From assembly GCA_900540475.1 (NCBI GenBank), contig UQGG01000036.1, positions 14,296 to 78,295 of the forward strand: 64,000 nucleotides of DNA, written 5' to 3'. The notes under the pieces were generated by a model. The model saw nothing but the letters and a program-made list of their open reading frames with translations, was not told the origin of the DNA and searched no databases. Each line of letters opens with the position of its first letter. Within the stretch, counting starts at the first letter, position 1. Of this stretch, positions 43,962 to 51,650 are shown in pieces. Source of the DNA: an uncultured Robinsoniella sp. (GTDB lineage Bacteria > Bacillota > Clostridia > Lachnospirales > Lachnospiraceae). Made by a program: the position numbers and the translations under genes.

Positions 43962-44754
43962 ACCATCTCTCTCCTTCTACAGGCGCCTCAATGACATCTA
44001 CCTGGGCCCCCAGCCATTCCTTCGTTTTTTCATCCAGGCCATCGTCTACAATAAGCCCGTCCAGCTCTCTCCACTCAGCGTATTTTACCAGGGCTTTTAC
44101 CCGTACCTTGCTGCTGTCCGTAATCACATATGCCTGCTCTGCATTCCTGATCATCTGATGCTTGATCTCTGCTTCCGGGAAATTCTCCACATAAGGTCCG
44201 TTTTCCCCCTGTAACCCGCTGGCACCTACAAAAGCAATGTCCGCACTAAGCCTGCTCAGCCAGTAAGAGGCAATGGGTCCTGTGGCAGCGCCGCTGGTTT
44301 TATTTAATTCCCCGCCAATCATAATCACTTTAATGCCATGGGCATTCATCAGCTCCGCTATGGGCGTAAAGTTTGTCACAACGGTAATATCTTTTCTCAG
44401 AATCAGCTGTCTCGCCAATTGGTATACTGTGCTGCCGGTATCCAGGAACACCACACTTTTATCCGGGATTAATTTTACGGCACACTGGGCTATTGCCACC
44501 TTTTCATTGATTGCCTTTTTTGATTTTTCCGTATAATTGCTGGCGCTGGATTCGTTTAATACTTCTGCAGAACCGTTATTCTTTTTAATGATTCCGCTTG
44601 CGTCCAGCGCCATCAGGTCTTTTCTGATGGTTTCGGTGCTGACCTCAAAACGGCGTGCCAGATCACCCACTTTGGATTTTCCTTCCACCAGAAGTATTTT
44701 TGCTATCTGCTCTCTTCGATTCGCCAGCGATACGGCTTTTCCTCTGTTTTTCAT
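43939..44754 (-). CDS. DeoR/GlpR-family regulator
   Basis: 271 residues. The N-terminal winged helix NRREQIAKILLVEGKSKVGDLARRFEVSTETIRKDLMAL is the DeoR signature. The C-terminal sensor domain has VVFLDTGSTVYQLARQL, VVTNFTPIAELM, VIMIGGELNKTSGAATG and IAFVGASGL, which bind sugar phosphates. GGAGG lies about 10 bases before the start. The overlap with the kinase gene makes self- and kinase-regulation likely, and it may also control the polyol/sugar operon upstream. Confidence 0.93.
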   Translation of the reverse strand: MKNRGKAVSLANRREQIAKILLVEGKSKVGDLARRFEVSTETIRKDLMALDASGIIKKNNGSAEVLNESSASNYTEKSKKAINEKVAIAQCAVKLIPDKSVVFLDTGSTVYQLARQLILRKDITVVTNFTPIAELMNAHGIKVIMIGGELNKTSGAATGPIASYWLSRLSADIAFVGASGLQGENGPYVENFPEAEIKHQMIRNAEQAYVITDSSKVRVKALVKYAEWRELDGLIVDDGLDEKTKEWLGAQVDVIEAPVEGERWYDLHSDL

Positions 44755-44765
44755 GTTCGTTTAAC

Positions 44766-44882
44766 TCCTCCCTTTAAAGCACGCTCCAAGTCTGTTTGTA
44801 AATTCATTCCCGCCATCTGCGCGCCCCACTTTGCGGCATATTTGCCCCGAATGTGGGTTCCATAGCCAGCTTTTGTATGATC
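44766..44882. repeat. Palindromic repeat family 2, copy with left-arm type sequence
   Basis: GTCTGTTTGTAAATTC is followed by ATTCCCGCCATCTGCGCG, CCCACTTTGCGG and ATTTGCCCCGAATG. These are almost the same words as in the left arm of the copy at 55992-56151. It fills the gap between the dehydrogenase and DeoR genes. A 68-codon frame through it is repeat sequence, not a gene. Confidence 0.8.
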
Positions 44883-44953
44883 TCTGGTATTATTATACTG
44901 GAAAACAAATATACTTTCAACTTCCAATTCCACGTTCGTTCTGATTTCCAAAG

Positions 44954-46102
44954 TCAATAGGTAATGACTATTTTCTTTGTGGATACTTTGTCCTCCACCA
45001 TCTGAAAAGCATCCAGAATTTTATCAAAAGGTATCCGGTGGGAAATGTAATCTCCTAACCGGATTTCACCTTCCCGAATCCATGCAATAATCTGTTCCAG
45101 GGCAGCCGCCTGCTGCTCTTTTACCGGCATGTGCAGGAAGTTAAGGCTCCAGTTATAGGGTGCTGCCTCCCAGGATAAATCCATGTTCATTTTTGGTGAA
45201 ATCCCATACACGCAGATCTGTCCGTTTTCTTTCAGAAGGGGCATCGCCTGATTGATTATCTGATTGATCCCCACGGCGTCCAGCACATAATCACAGCCTT
45301 CGGGTAAAATTCCCCGTACTTCCCAGGTCAGATCCCCCTGGCTATTGGAAATTACACAGTCTGTCGCCGGCACCGGAATATCTGACCCCTGGGGCAGACG
45401 CCAAATTGAACTGCAGGCGTCTCCGTCTTGTTCATTTCCCGTAGATATAAAATAGTCCGCCCCAGCCTGCAATGCCTCCGTCTTCTTATCATCCTTGATA
45501 TCCACAGCTATTACGGTTCCTACTCCGGAAAGTTTCATCAGTTTTATAAAAGTAAGACCTACCGGACCTGCGCCGAATACGGTTACGCTGCTTCCCTTGC
45601 GGAAACCAAAATTCCGTATTGCAGCCAGTACCTCACAGAAAGTAATCACCATTACGCCATCCACCGGGTCAATATCCTTTGGCAGAACCTGCTGTGTATA
45701 ATGTGCATCCCAGAATTCAGGATGCCCCTCCCGGATTCCCGCTTCTTCCATCGCCTGATAATCCCGGGCTGCAGTATACTGGGAATAACCTCCCCAGAAG
45801 GAATAATAGCCATTGTACTGATTCTTTTCATCCTGGTTCAGAAATGGCACCAATACATGATCCCCCACTTTAAACCGCTTCACCCGGCTGCCCGTTTTGA
45901 TTACTCTGCCCACTGCCTCATGCCCCAGCAGGCAGGGATATTCATCGATCCCCTTAAAGTCCCCATGTAAAATCTTAGTATCTGTCCCATTACATATGCC
46001 GCTGGCTATGGTCTGCGTCAGTACCCAGTCCTCCCCGATCTCGGGGATGGGCAACTCTACTATTTTTAATTTGTGTTCCTCTGTAACCGCTAATGATTTC
46101 AT
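44954..46102 (-). CDS. Zinc-binding medium-chain alcohol/polyol dehydrogenase
   Basis: About 382 residues from ATG 46102 (MKSLAVTEEHK), with GGGAGG upstream. The catalytic-zinc segment GICNGTDTKILHGD (Cys) and the block GHEAVGRV (His-Glu) are present, but the four-cysteine structural zinc lobe is missing and is replaced by a region rich in aromatic residues (NQYNGYYSFWGGYSQY). The Rossmann motif is VFGAGPVGLTFIKLMKL, with Asp after the second strand (VIAVDIKDD), so NAD is expected. It is downstream of an FGGY kinase and an aldolase. A sugar-alcohol or sugar-acid dehydrogenase of that pathway is likely. Confidence 0.9.
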   Translation of the reverse strand: MKSLAVTEEHKLKIVELPIPEIGEDWVLTQTIASGICNGTDTKILHGDFKGIDEYPCLLGHEAVGRVIKTGSRVKRFKVGDHVLVPFLNQDEKNQYNGYYSFWGGYSQYTAARDYQAMEEAGIREGHPEFWDAHYTQQVLPKDIDPVDGVMVITFCEVLAAIRNFGFRKGSSVTVFGAGPVGLTFIKLMKLSGVGTVIAVDIKDDKKTEALQAGADYFISTGNEQDGDACSSIWRLPQGSDIPVPATDCVISNSQGDLTWEVRGILPEGCDYVLDAVGINQIINQAMPLLKENGQICVYGISPKMNMDLSWEAAPYNWSLNFLHMPVKEQQAAALEQIIAWIREGEIRLGDYISHRIPFDKILDAFQMVEDKVSTKKIVITY

Positions 46103-46124
46103 CTTATTCCCTCCCATACAGGCA

Positions 46125-47615
46125 CTATACTTCAAGATCTCTGACTATCCGGTGGAATTTCAGATATCTGTAATATTGTCTTTCCATACTTTCTGCTTTC
46201 TTACAATCCGGTTCTATGTCACGTTTTTCAAACCAGGATGCACTCACATCATAATTCTCTATGATTCCAATTGCTTTGGCTGCAATATAGAAGGCCCCTC
46301 TCGTCCCCGCCTGAATATCCCGCGCCGCATGAATTTCCCGCTGTAAAATATCGGCACGTAACTGCAATCCCCTGTCCGATTTCACTCCTCCTCCGCCAGC
46401 CATAATCTGCCGGACCGGAAGTCCGCAGGCTGCCATATTTTCAAGATTCAATCGGATGTCAAAGGCAATTCCCTCCAGTGCAGCCCGGACAAGCTCACCC
46501 CGGGTGGTCTTTAACGTCATCCCATAGATGCCTCCTCTGTCACGGGTATCCATATATGGGGTTCCGCTTCCAGCCAGATGGGGTAAATAGAGAAGCCCTG
46601 AGGATTCATCTGGCATTTCCTCCATCATAATGTCATAGACATCCCTGCCGGTCACGTTATAATCCCACATTTCTTTTTGAAACAGCTTGCTTCTCAAGTC
46701 CTTAAGTACCACACCACCTGTCAGAAGAACCCCGTAGGTCAGATACTTTCTGGGCACCACATGAGGGGCGCAGACCAGGTGGCATTTCTCCATTTTTTCG
46801 GTTTGGCGGTAATCATCCATAACCAGGGTAAAACATTCCACCGTTCCCATGCCGTAAGCCCCATCGCCTCCCGCTATGGCCCCCATACCCAGTGCCACGC
46901 AGGGCTGGTCATGCCCTCCCGCAATGATAAGGGGGTGGTTCTTCAGATTTAATTCCCGGCAGATCGCATCCGGCATTTTCCCAATCACATCTCCGGCTTT
47001 TACCACCTTTGGCATCTTATCCATTGAGATACCCGTTTTCTCCAGGATCTCTGCCCACCATTCCCCTTTTCTGATATCATATGCCATGCTTCTGGATGCC
47101 AGCGTGTCCTCTGCGATAAATCCGGCACCCATACACAGCTCTATAAAACTTGCCATAAATAAGAATTTGTATGTATTTTCATACACTTCGGGCTGGCACC
47201 GTTTCATCCTGCAGAGACGGCTGATGGTATACATGGGGTGGGCAATCAGACCGGTAATTTCTGCAATCCTTTTTTTCCCCACCTGGGATTCTATTTCTGA
47301 CAGTTCCTGCGCCGCATTGTCATCGGTATACAGAATTGCCGGTGCCAGCACCTTCCCACTCCTGTCCACTGCAACTACCGTCTCTCCAAAAGAAGTCGTA
47401 CAGACTGCGTCTATTTCGGAATAACACGCAGCACACTCTGCCATTACCTCTTTTACCTTTTCCCAAACTAATCCGGCATCTATCCGTCCGTCGTAATTTT
47501 CCGCCGGATACTCCCGATAGGAACTGCAGCAAAATTCTCCCAGTTCATTAAAAACCGTTGCTTTACAACCGCTCGTACCGATATCCAGCCCCATAAGGTA
47601 TCTCGTAACTGCCAT
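46125..47615 (-). CDS. FGGY-family carbohydrate kinase
   Basis: About 496 residues from ATG 47615 (MAVTRYLMGLDIGTSGCKATVF), with GAAGGAG upstream. It has the N-terminal phosphate loop DIGTSGCK, the central substrate region GGHDQPCVALGMGAI, LPHLAGSGTPYMDTRDRGGIYG, and the C-terminal adenosine motif IMAGGGGVKSD. The family includes xylulo-, glycero-, erythritol and fuculokinases; the neighbours (aldolase, dehydrogenase) fit a ketose or polyol. It starts 4 bases after the aldolase stop. Confidence 0.93.
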   Translation of the reverse strand: MAVTRYLMGLDIGTSGCKATVFNELGEFCCSSYREYPAENYDGRIDAGLVWEKVKEVMAECAACYSEIDAVCTTSFGETVVAVDRSGKVLAPAILYTDDNAAQELSEIESQVGKKRIAEITGLIAHPMYTISRLCRMKRCQPEVYENTYKFLFMASFIELCMGAGFIAEDTLASRSMAYDIRKGEWWAEILEKTGISMDKMPKVVKAGDVIGKMPDAICRELNLKNHPLIIAGGHDQPCVALGMGAIAGGDGAYGMGTVECFTLVMDDYRQTEKMEKCHLVCAPHVVPRKYLTYGVLLTGGVVLKDLRSKLFQKEMWDYNVTGRDVYDIMMEEMPDESSGLLYLPHLAGSGTPYMDTRDRGGIYGMTLKTTRGELVRAALEGIAFDIRLNLENMAACGLPVRQIMAGGGGVKSDRGLQLRADILQREIHAARDIQAGTRGAFYIAAKAIGIIENYDVSASWFEKRDIEPDCKKAESMERQYYRYLKFHRIVRDLEV

Positions 47616-47619
47616 GCCC

Positions 47620-48489
47620 TCACTCCTTCGTTTCTTCCAGCCTTGCAAATACTTTCATTGCACGTTCTACATCTATCCTCGTTCCTTCCATACCCCAGTT
47701 GGATATTTCATGAAAATAAATGGGTGTGGTTACTGCTCCCAGCTTTTCTTCAATATAATCCGCTCCCGCCTTCGCCATGTAGGTATAGTAATTTACTTTT
47801 CTTACTCCCGCCCGGATGGAAGCATAAAAGTCTTTTTCACTTACTCCCGAACCGCCATGCATTACAACGGGAATCTTAGCTTTCTCATGTACCTCCCGGA
47901 TAATATCCGTTCTGAGATCCGGTTCCGACAGATAAAATCCATGAGTTGTACCAAAGGAGCAAGCAAGCGCCGATACGCCGGTGAGCTCCACAAAGCTTTT
48001 TGCCTCTTCTGGATTGGTATATACTTTTCCAAGCTCATTGTTGTTTTTCGCATCTGCGTATACCGTGTTGCGCTTCCCCATGTCTCCCAGCTCGCCTTCC
48101 ACCGAAGCTCCTTTTGCCCGTGCCATTTCCACCACATGCCTGGTATTCTTCACATTTTCTTCAAATGGATAAGAAGAACCGTCATACATGATTCCGGTAA
48201 ACCCGATCTCAAGCGCTTTCTCTATATATGCAAAGCTCTCTCCATGATCCAGCTGGACACAGACAGGCACCGCTGCCTTCCTTGCAAAGTCTACCATAAT
48301 CGGTCCGATTACCGATATGGGAATGACTTTTTCATGCACCTCTGCATGCTGGATCACAACCGGTATCCCCAGATTCTCAGCCGCCTGAATCACCGCCATT
48401 ACGCTTTCCAGATTGGGAGTATTGAAGGCTCCTGCTGCATACCGGTGCTCTTCTGCAATTTCTAAAACTTCTTTTAAATTTACTAACAC
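47620..48489 (-). CDS. Class II ketose-bisphosphate aldolase, GTG start
   Basis: 289 residues. The start codon is GTG (48489) with AAGGAGG 5 bases upstream. The class II blocks AAGAFNTPNLESVMAVI, VCVQLDHGESFAYIEKAL (zinc His, catalytic Asp), IMYDGSSYPFEENV, EGELGDMGKR, SFGTTHGFY and VMHGGSG are present. The phosphate-end motif is KVNYYTYM instead of KVNIDTD, so the substrate is probably not fructose-1,6-bisphosphate. It is a distant paralogue of the aldolase at 38625 (both begin MLVN). Confidence 0.92.
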   Translation of the reverse strand: MLVNLKEVLEIAEEHRYAAGAFNTPNLESVMAVIQAAENLGIPVVIQHAEVHEKVIPISVIGPIMVDFARKAAVPVCVQLDHGESFAYIEKALEIGFTGIMYDGSSYPFEENVKNTRHVVEMARAKGASVEGELGDMGKRNTVYADAKNNNELGKVYTNPEEAKSFVELTGVSALACSFGTTHGFYLSEPDLRTDIIREVHEKAKIPVVMHGGSGVSEKDFYASIRAGVRKVNYYTYMAKAGADYIEEKLGAVTTPIYFHEISNWGMEGTRIDVERAMKVFARLEETKE

Positions 48490-48532
48490 GTCTGCCTCCT
48501 TAATCGATATTTTAATAGGCTGCCGGGCTAAA

Positions 48533-48787
48533 TTACGGCTCCAGCATTACTTTATAGGCATTGGGATCCTTTTCCGCTGTTTCAAATGCCTCTTTCCAGT
48601 CATCCAGTTTATATTTGTGGGAAATCAGCCCCTGAGTGGGAATGCTTCCATCCAGAATCCCTTTGATCACGGGTACATAGCAGTACGGTCCCAGATGTGA
48701 GCCATAGATTGTGATCTCTTTGCCATCTCCGATATGGTTCCAGTCTGCCTTGATTTCATCGGGAAATACCTTTTTGTAACCTCTCAT
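48533..48787 (-). pseudogene. Remnant of a medium-chain polyol dehydrogenase
   Basis: 84 residues, corresponding only to the last quarter of an MDR dehydrogenase: DWNHIGDGKEITIYGSHLGPYCYVPVIKGILDG, then LISHKYKLDDWKEAFETAEKD and KVMLEP. This pattern is known from erythritol/L-threitol-type dehydrogenases. The catalytic and Rossmann parts are missing. It still has AGGAGG and ATG (MRGYKK), as if an internal deletion joined the first codons to the tail in frame. It lies between the URO-D and aldolase genes. Confidence 0.8.
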
Positions 48788-48814
48788 ACCTTCTACCTCC
48801 TGTTTTTTCTTTTA

Positions 48815-49864
48815 TCACAAATCTAATTCGCCGTTTGGCAAATAACGGCCATACTTATGTACGGCTCTCTGCATTGCTACAAAATTCTCAGGCTTTGCAG
48901 ATGAGTGTACGCTGTTGCTGCTGGCACATACGTATCTTCCCCCCGGCGCATGTGTCTTCAGTATTTCCTTCACATAGTCTTCCATTTTCTCCGGTGTATA
49001 ATTGGTCAGAGGTTCATCGCAGTCAATCCCGCCCATCACCGTTAATCCCGGATATTTCTTTTTGACTTCAACCTGGCTGATACCCGAATTTTCATCCAGA
49101 GGATGCAGTCCTTTGATTCCAAAATCTGTAAAATCCCCAATCAGTGAATTGATGTTTCCGCAGCAATGTTTGAGCATAAAAGCTCCTTTATCCAGGGTCA
49201 GGTCACAGATCTTCTTAAGCCCCGGCAAAAAGAATTCGTTGAAATGATCTTTAGATAGGAGCAGACTCGTTTTTGTCCCGTAATCATCTCCCGTTAAAAT
49301 AAAATCTGCTCCCAGATCAATTGCCTTTTCGGCAAGCTTCAAATTATGCTCAATGGATATCTCCACCAGCTTATGTATAAGCTCCGGTTCCTCAAACAAA
49401 TTGCACATCATGTCTTCCATGCTGCTCAGATAATAACTGTAGTTAAATCCGTCATGGAGATGAAACCCGATCAGCCGCTTACCCTTAAACCTTCTTACCA
49501 GCTCCCTCAGGTAATCAAAGCGGAAATCTTCATTTGGATCAGGTGCCTTATAATGAAGGGCATCCTCCAGCGTCTCAATCGGTCCGTGCAGCGGAAGGGA
49601 AACCAGCTCACTGTTATACTGTCTCAGCATTCCCCACTCATTCCTTACGATCTTCTTTTCAGCATCCACCACTTCTTCCCGGTACAATCTGGATGGTGTC
49701 TGGGAAATCACAATGTCAATATCCAGTTCCTCACACAGCTGCATGTAATCATCGGTGCCAATAATGCCCCTGATTACTTTCGGGTCTATCATCAGCTCAA
49801 AAGTCGGCACTCTGTCAGGTATTCCTCCATTCAGGACTGTTACTGCTCTTTCATAAGAATTCAT
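48815..49864 (-). CDS. URO-D-fold protein with MtaA-like zinc motif
   Basis: About 349 residues from ATG 49864 (MNSYERAVTVLNGGIPDRVPTFEL), with AAGGAGG upstream; the frame is open to 50026 but covers the promoter. The N-terminal PDRVPTFEL is the methyltransferase-group start. FMLKHCCGNINSLI provides HxCG, and YVCASSNSVH can provide the third thiolate, so this copy keeps a plausible zinc site for a methylcobamide or thiol partner. Asp in DFILTGDDYGTKTSLL is conserved in the family. It is the first gene of a sugar kinase/aldolase operon. No corrinoid protein is encoded nearby. Function unproven. Confidence 0.85.
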   Translation of the reverse strand: MNSYERAVTVLNGGIPDRVPTFELMIDPKVIRGIIGTDDYMQLCEELDIDIVISQTPSRLYREEVVDAEKKIVRNEWGMLRQYNSELVSLPLHGPIETLEDALHYKAPDPNEDFRFDYLRELVRRFKGKRLIGFHLHDGFNYSYYLSSMEDMMCNLFEEPELIHKLVEISIEHNLKLAEKAIDLGADFILTGDDYGTKTSLLLSKDHFNEFFLPGLKKICDLTLDKGAFMLKHCCGNINSLIGDFTDFGIKGLHPLDENSGISQVEVKKKYPGLTVMGGIDCDEPLTNYTPEKMEDYVKEILKTHAPGGRYVCASSNSVHSSAKPENFVAMQRAVHKYGRYLPNGELDL

Positions 49865-49896
49865 ACATACCTCCTTAAATATTGCGTTTTTATACT

Positions 49897-49980
49897 TATC
49901 GCAACTTATTTGTTTGTTTTTTTTCATATTACCATTTATATTTGTTTTTGTCAATAAATCCAATCTATTAAATTGCGATA
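49897..49980 (-). promoter_or_regulatory. Sigma-A promoter of the URO-D/aldolase/kinase operon with flanking operator-like half-sites
   Basis: On the minus strand TTGACA (49954-49949), a 17-base spacer and TAATAT (49931-49926), a near-consensus promoter. It is flanked by TATCGCAA upstream (49980-49973) and its complement TTGCGATA downstream (49904-49897). A further CGCAA (49886-49882) forms an inverted pair with the latter. These suit a repressor, for example the DeoR protein of the same cluster. Confidence 0.75.
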
Positions 49981-50281
49981 TTGTATTTTTCCAAATTTTA
50001 TATTTGTGAATTATGAACAAACCCATTTTCTGTGATAAACGTTGGCTTTTTTCAAAAACATTTGTTTATTTTATCTCTGATTTGGTAAAAAACGGGTTAT
50101 TTTTCAGCATTTTGTACATAGGAAATTATAGTACTACAGCGGACTCAGCCAGCAGCAGCCCAGGGGGGCCTACCTGCTGAGAAAGCCAGCTTTGTAGCGG
50201 CAACTGGAATTAAACCCAAACATACAAAAAAATCGGAACAGCAAGCCTATGCCTGCCACTCCGACTATTTCAATAACATGT
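49981..50281. other. Intergenic region with partial family 1 repeat and a terminator
   Basis: No gene seen. AT-rich up to about 50130. Bases 50138-50200 match part of repeat family 1 (CAGCCAGCAGCAG, then CTGCTGAGAAAGCCAGCTTTGTA), although the central AACCCCAGGGTT core is replaced. A hairpin for the anti-sigma gene follows. Confidence 0.6.
50225..50268 (-). terminator. Terminator of the sigma/anti-sigma operon
   Basis: On the minus strand GTCGGAGTGGCAGGC, a short loop and GCTTGCTGTTCCGA form an interrupted stem, followed by seven T. It lies 14 bases past the stop at 50282. Confidence 0.75.
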
Positions 50282-50932
50282 TCAGTTTTTCCAAAAATCA
50301 GACGGTGCTTCGGGCAGCTCCATCCCTTTTTCCCATACCAGTTCACGATCCTGCTGCGATTCTCCCACATAGATCTTCTGGTATTTGTTTGTATCAAATC
50401 CCAGCCTATACCTGCCCGGCTCTTCTCCCGCTTCCCTTTTGGATCCAAATACCGGCCGCTTAATAAGAATATAGAGATTGCCGCTGTCATCCTCTTTATA
50501 ACTGGCATTCGAGGCGTAATAGTTCCCCGTCTGCCTGATTTCAACACCGATGTCCCCATCCTCGGTATCATATCCGCTTACGGTAAGCTCATCATTCTCC
50601 ATTATAATCAGGGGATATCGAAACAATCCGTAGTAACCAAGGCACCCAATGAAGAATACTGCTGCTGCAATCAGTACTCCCTTTATAAATGCTTTCATTA
50701 CGGTCTGCTTCCAGGTATGTGATATATTCTGGATCAGGGCACCCTCTTTATCATTTTCAAGAGCCGCTTCCTCTGCTCCCGGATAGTCTGACTCTAATGC
50801 TTTTAACATTGCCCTGCACGATGGACATTCTTCTAAATGCTCCTCTACCAGTTTTCGGCTTTCCTGCGTACATACCCCGTCATAATATAAAGGGAGCAGG
50901 TCATTGATAACATCACATGATAATTTTGGCAT
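50282..50932 (-). CDS. Membrane anti-sigma factor with zf-HC2 domain
   Basis: 216 residues. The N-terminal 45 residues (LSCDVINDLLPLYYDGVCTQESRKLVEEHLEECPSCRAML) form the zinc-binding anti-sigma fold, with the HxxxCxxC ligands. A single membrane helix (about 90-110, GVLIAAAVFFIGCLGYYGLF) follows, then an extracytoplasmic domain of about 100 residues rich in charged and aromatic residues, the likely stress sensor. The start codon directly follows the sigma stop, with AAGGAGG inside the sigma gene. It should hold the sigma factor inactive until an envelope signal arrives. Confidence 0.92.
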   Translation of the reverse strand: MPKLSCDVINDLLPLYYDGVCTQESRKLVEEHLEECPSCRAMLKALESDYPGAEEAALENDKEGALIQNISHTWKQTVMKAFIKGVLIAAAVFFIGCLGYYGLFRYPLIIMENDELTVSGYDTEDGDIGVEIRQTGNYYASNASYKEDDSGNLYILIKRPVFGSKREAGEEPGRYRLGFDTNKYQKIYVGESQQDRELVWEKGMELPEAPSDFWKN

Positions 50933-51415
50933 TTATTTTTCCTCCTTTACCTGTTGGATTATTTTCAGTCTGGCGCGGTGAAATGTGACACGTGCCCAGC
51001 TCTCTGTTTTTTGAAATAATTCTGCAATCTGTGCAAAAGACAACTCTCCGAATACCCGCAGCGTAAAAACTTCTTTATAAGGCTCATCCAGAATATGAAG
51101 CACCTTATGTACCTCCATTGCCTGTTCCTTTTCCGCCAATACAGACTCAAATTCTTCCTGGCTCTCCAATAAGGAAATATCCCCGTCCACATACCGGCTC
51201 TGCTTCTTTTGATGGGAAAAGTAGGTATTCTTCCCAATCTGACAGAGCCAGACCTGAATCTTGCACTCTCCTTTAAAGCGGTGAATATTCTGCATGGCTT
51301 TGAAAAAAGTCTCCTGGGTAATTTCTTCCGCGATTGCCTCATCATGGCACAGACTCAGCAGATACCGGTACACATCCCGGAAATAAAGATGATAAATTGT
51401 CTCTATATTAATCAC
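50933..51415 (-). CDS. ECF-type RNA polymerase sigma factor, GTG start
   Basis: About 160 residues. I start at GTG 51415 (VINIETIYHLYF), because GGAGGTG precedes it. Region 2 is IYHLYFRDVYRYLLSLCHDEAIAEEITQETFFKAM, and region 4 is LDEPYKEVFTLRVFGELSFAQIAELFQKTESWARVTFHRARLKI. The protein lacks regions 1 and 3, as ECF factors do. It recruits polymerase to envelope-stress promoters. Together with the next gene it is a standard SigV/SigW-type pair; its own promoter may carry the site it recognises. Confidence 0.94.
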   Translation of the reverse strand: MINIETIYHLYFRDVYRYLLSLCHDEAIAEEITQETFFKAMQNIHRFKGECKIQVWLCQIGKNTYFSHQKKQSRYVDGDISLLESQEEFESVLAEKEQAMEVHKVLHILDEPYKEVFTLRVFGELSFAQIAELFQKTESWARVTFHRARLKIIQQVKEEK

Positions 51416-51440
51416 GCTTTCACCTCCCTCTTCACTGATA

Positions 51441-51467
51441 TGACTCACCAATGAGTTGTTCGTTACA
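51441..51467 (-). promoter_or_regulatory. Possible ECF-dependent autoregulatory promoter
   Basis: On the minus strand TGTAAC (51467-51462) is followed after 17 bases by GTCATA (first base 51444). The AAC-type -35 with a GTC-containing -10 is the general ECF form. The distance to the start codon (about 25 bases) is short. Confidence 0.35.
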
Positions 51468-51556
51468 AGATTTTTTAGGTTTGTTGTTAAAAGGCACTTT
51501 TTAGATAGATGCAGTATGTCACTTCATCATAACCATATCACCAATTAATTGCAATC

Positions 51557-51602
51557 AAAAAAGAACCCTTACAAGATGAAACCTGTAAGAATTCTTTTTT
51601 AG
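51557..51602 (-). terminator. Terminator of the metal ATPase operon
   Basis: On the minus strand GAATTCTTACAGG, the loop TTTCATC and TTGTAAGGGTTC form a stem followed by six T. It lies 38 bases past the ATPase stop. Confidence 0.8.
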
Positions 51603-51603
51603 A

Positions 51604-51650
51604 GCCTGTATAAAATCTGCTTTCTGACAGCTGTGCGTCACAGCACATTT
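51604..51650. repeat. Palindromic repeat family 2, copy overlapping the ATPase stop codon
   Basis: GCCTGTATAAAATCTGC, then TTTCTGACAGCTGTGCGTCACA. It matches the copies at 24649 and 56112. The TCA at 51638-51640 within it is the TGA stop of the ATPase gene. Confidence 0.8.

Noticed and set aside
44751..44957. A 68-codon minus-strand frame between the dehydrogenase and DeoR genes
   Set aside because: Most of it is a copy of repeat family 2, so the frame is a by-product of the repeat.
47614..48465. A 283-codon + strand frame
   Set aside because: It is antisense to the whole class II aldolase, whose motifs and ribosome-binding site are convincing.
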